The position numbers were made by a program, and so were the translations under genes. Below the pieces are notes generated by a model that had not been told where the DNA came from, ran no database searches, and worked only from the letters and a program-made list of their open reading frames with translations. 64,000 bases of DNA, from the NCBI RefSeq assembly GCF_001401755.1, contig NZ_KQ474106.1, positions 125,916 through 189,915 of the forward strand. The letters run 5' to 3'. Below, piece after piece: positions 62,765-64,000 of the stretch. Positions within the stretch are counted from its first letter, which is position 1, and each line of letters begins with the position of its first letter. This stretch comes from Aquimarina longa SW024 (GTDB lineage Bacteria > Bacteroidota > Bacteroidia > Flavobacteriales > Flavobacteriaceae).

Positions 62765-64000
62765 TTATATCCCATTAATTTCTTTACTCAAATAAAAACT
62801 AAAAAGTGTTTTTAATCGATATACATATTCTTGGTTTATGAATTCTGATTTTTTATTTTGCATACTTAAAAAAGAATATAACCCTTCTTGTTCTAGAATC
62901 TCTTTTATAGTTTCATAATTAGGATCTAATTTAAATAATGTACTTAAACAAGTTTTTAGATCCTTTGTAATCAACAACCCTACTCTATCTGCCGAAATCT
63001 CCATTAACCTCGATGTTGCTAATAGATTCCTCTCTTCTTGCTCTTCTTTAGAAATCATATTTTTTAATTTCCCTCCATACTCTATAGCCGACTGTCCTTT
63101 ATCGACAACATTATTAATCTTATCTAAACTATTAAAAACTTTTGAAAAGCCCGATAGATTTGTAAATTTCCCTAACACACCTCCTAAAGACCCTAAAACA
63201 GGAAGTGCTACTAATAAAACTTGCGCTACATTAACACTTTTATTTTTTGCTCCCCTCCAAATATCCTTAGATGTGATTCTGGTATGTTCAAACACAATAT
63301 GCGCCATCTCTAATGCCATAGCGAATTGCAGTTCTCTATCTGACAGATATCTTAAGTTGTCAGAATCTAAGTGATCCGACCCTATTATTAAAAAATTAGA
63401 AATACTTTCTACTCCAATAACACCTTTAGCATAATCCCCTCTTCCTAAGAAACATTCGATAGTAGAACTCGATAAAGCAGCTGCTACGTCTTCAATTATT
63501 TTATAAGAAGTCGGATGATTCTGAGCCGTAATTTTCTCAGAAAAACCAGTTACATTTTTATAATCAGGTGCGTCTATCTGAGCTATCATTTTTGTAAAAG
63601 TATCCAAAAAGCCTTGCGCTTTTTTAAAACATTCTGGAACTACGTTATCAAACAATTCTTCTTTGGTATATATTTTATCTATCTGTGTTACTTCATTTTC
63701 TTGAAACGTAAAAGAAAAACCATCAAATAAAGAAAGAATATGAGCTGCTTTTTTCGCAATAGTAGGATCACTTACCTCTTTTAGCGCTTCAATATGAGAA
63801 AGCACCAAAGGTTGCTGTATTGCTAACGCTAGTAACTCTTGATCATAAGGGATTTTAGCAGCCTTTTTTACATCTCTCAGATCTTCTAAAAGCCGAATCC
63901 GTAATGGGTAACTATCCTCTCCTGTGATAATACTAATTGTACTATCAGAAACCATCTCTATAATACTATCTTCCTCCATTGCTGATAGTAGTTTTTCAAA
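62765..64000 (-). CDS. M48-like protein with incomplete HExxH motif (5' end beyond window)
   Basis: The frame is open from base 64000, so the gene may begin outside the window; the Met at 63979 is one possible start (404 residues). Numbered from that Met, the expected M48 zinc helix reads LEMAH at 223-227 where HExxH should be, so the first His is replaced by Leu; E224, H227 and EHT (H232) remain. The later ligand region EISADRVG (327-334) is intact and typical of M48. A Gly-rich hydrophobic stretch lies at about 252-272. Zinc-peptidase activity is therefore doubtful. No signal peptide is seen in the part in view. Confidence 0.65.
   Translation of the reverse strand, partial: FEKLLSAMEEDSIIEMVSDSTISIITGEDSYPLRIRLLEDLRDVKKAAKIPYDQELLALAIQQPLVLSHIEALKEVSDPTIAKKAAHILSLFDGFSFTFQENEVTQIDKIYTKEELFDNVVPECFKKAQGFLDTFTKMIAQIDAPDYKNVTGFSEKITAQNHPTSYKIIEDVAAALSSSTIECFLGRGDYAKGVIGVESISNFLIIGSDHLDSDNLRYLSDRELQFAMALEMAHIVFEHTRITSKDIWRGAKNKSVNVAQVLLVALPVLGSLGGVLGKFTNLSGFSKVFNSLDKINNVVDKGQSAIEYGGKLKNMISKEEQEERNLLATSRLMEISADRVGLLITKDLKTCLSTLFKLDPNYETIKEILEQEGLYSFLSMQNKKSEFINQEYVYRLKTLFSFYLSKEINGI

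Noticed and set aside
1-64000. Prophage, integrase, intact transposon, CRISPR array or tRNA genes
   Set aside because: No integrase, transposase, direct-repeat array or tRNA-like cloverleaf was seen; only small repeat remnants were found.

Overview
The window looks like chromosome from a marine or host-associated member of the Flavobacteriia (Bacteroidota), plausibly close to Aquimarina; the genus is inference. The grounds are low GC, SusC/SusD pairs, a type IX secretion (T9SS) C-terminal sorting domain, frequent TAnnTTTG -7 boxes, no obvious Shine-Dalgarno sequences, and flavobacterial families such as DUF5723 and the HPRT-adenylate kinase fusion. No rRNA, tRNA, CRISPR array, prophage or intact insertion sequence was seen.

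Layout. 1-9.4 kb: two SusC/SusD outer-membrane uptake loci, the first cut by the window edge and followed by a lipoprotein gene. 9.5-20.9 kb: housekeeping genes (RlmB-type rRNA methyltransferase, rhomboid protease, RarA, YjjG-type nucleotidase, polysaccharide-deacetylase-like protein, RadC, Mpl) around a three-gene envelope cluster of unknown function. 21.3-27.4 kb: a very large alpha-2-macroglobulin. 27.5-32.6 kb: AhpD-like protein, ObgE, a fused HPRT-adenylate kinase, and purK-purE. 32.6-33.6 kb: a gene-free kilobase holding a repeat-like hairpin and two predicted minus-strand small RNAs, each with its own promoter and terminator. 33.6-38.1 kb: M3 and M28 peptidases, the latter probably exported by T9SS.

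38.8-44.2 kb is the most coherent accessory region. A MarR/GbsR-type regulator with its own palindromic operator precedes a four-gene operon (membrane protein, methyltransferase, TIGR01777 epimerase, SRPBCC protein) that carries the same TTTCA-N8-TGAAA operator. Next come an ECF-like sigma factor, a zinc-binding anti-sigma-like protein, a tandem paralogue of it that has lost two zinc ligands, and a UbiA-like membrane protein.

44.4-54.5 kb: glycine dehydrogenase, truncated haemoglobin, a methyltransferase plus glycosyltransferase pair, a thioredoxin-like lipoprotein, a decayed SDR pseudogene, a PafA-type phosphatase and an MlaE/MlaF-like lipid transporter pair. 54.6-64 kb: a DUF5367-like protein, a Panacea-domain antitoxin with an overlapping two-TM candidate toxin, a SprT-like/ManC/DUF389 operon, a VWA lipoprotein divergent from an unknown membrane protein plus lipoprotein pair, and an M48-like protein with a damaged zinc motif that runs to the window edge.
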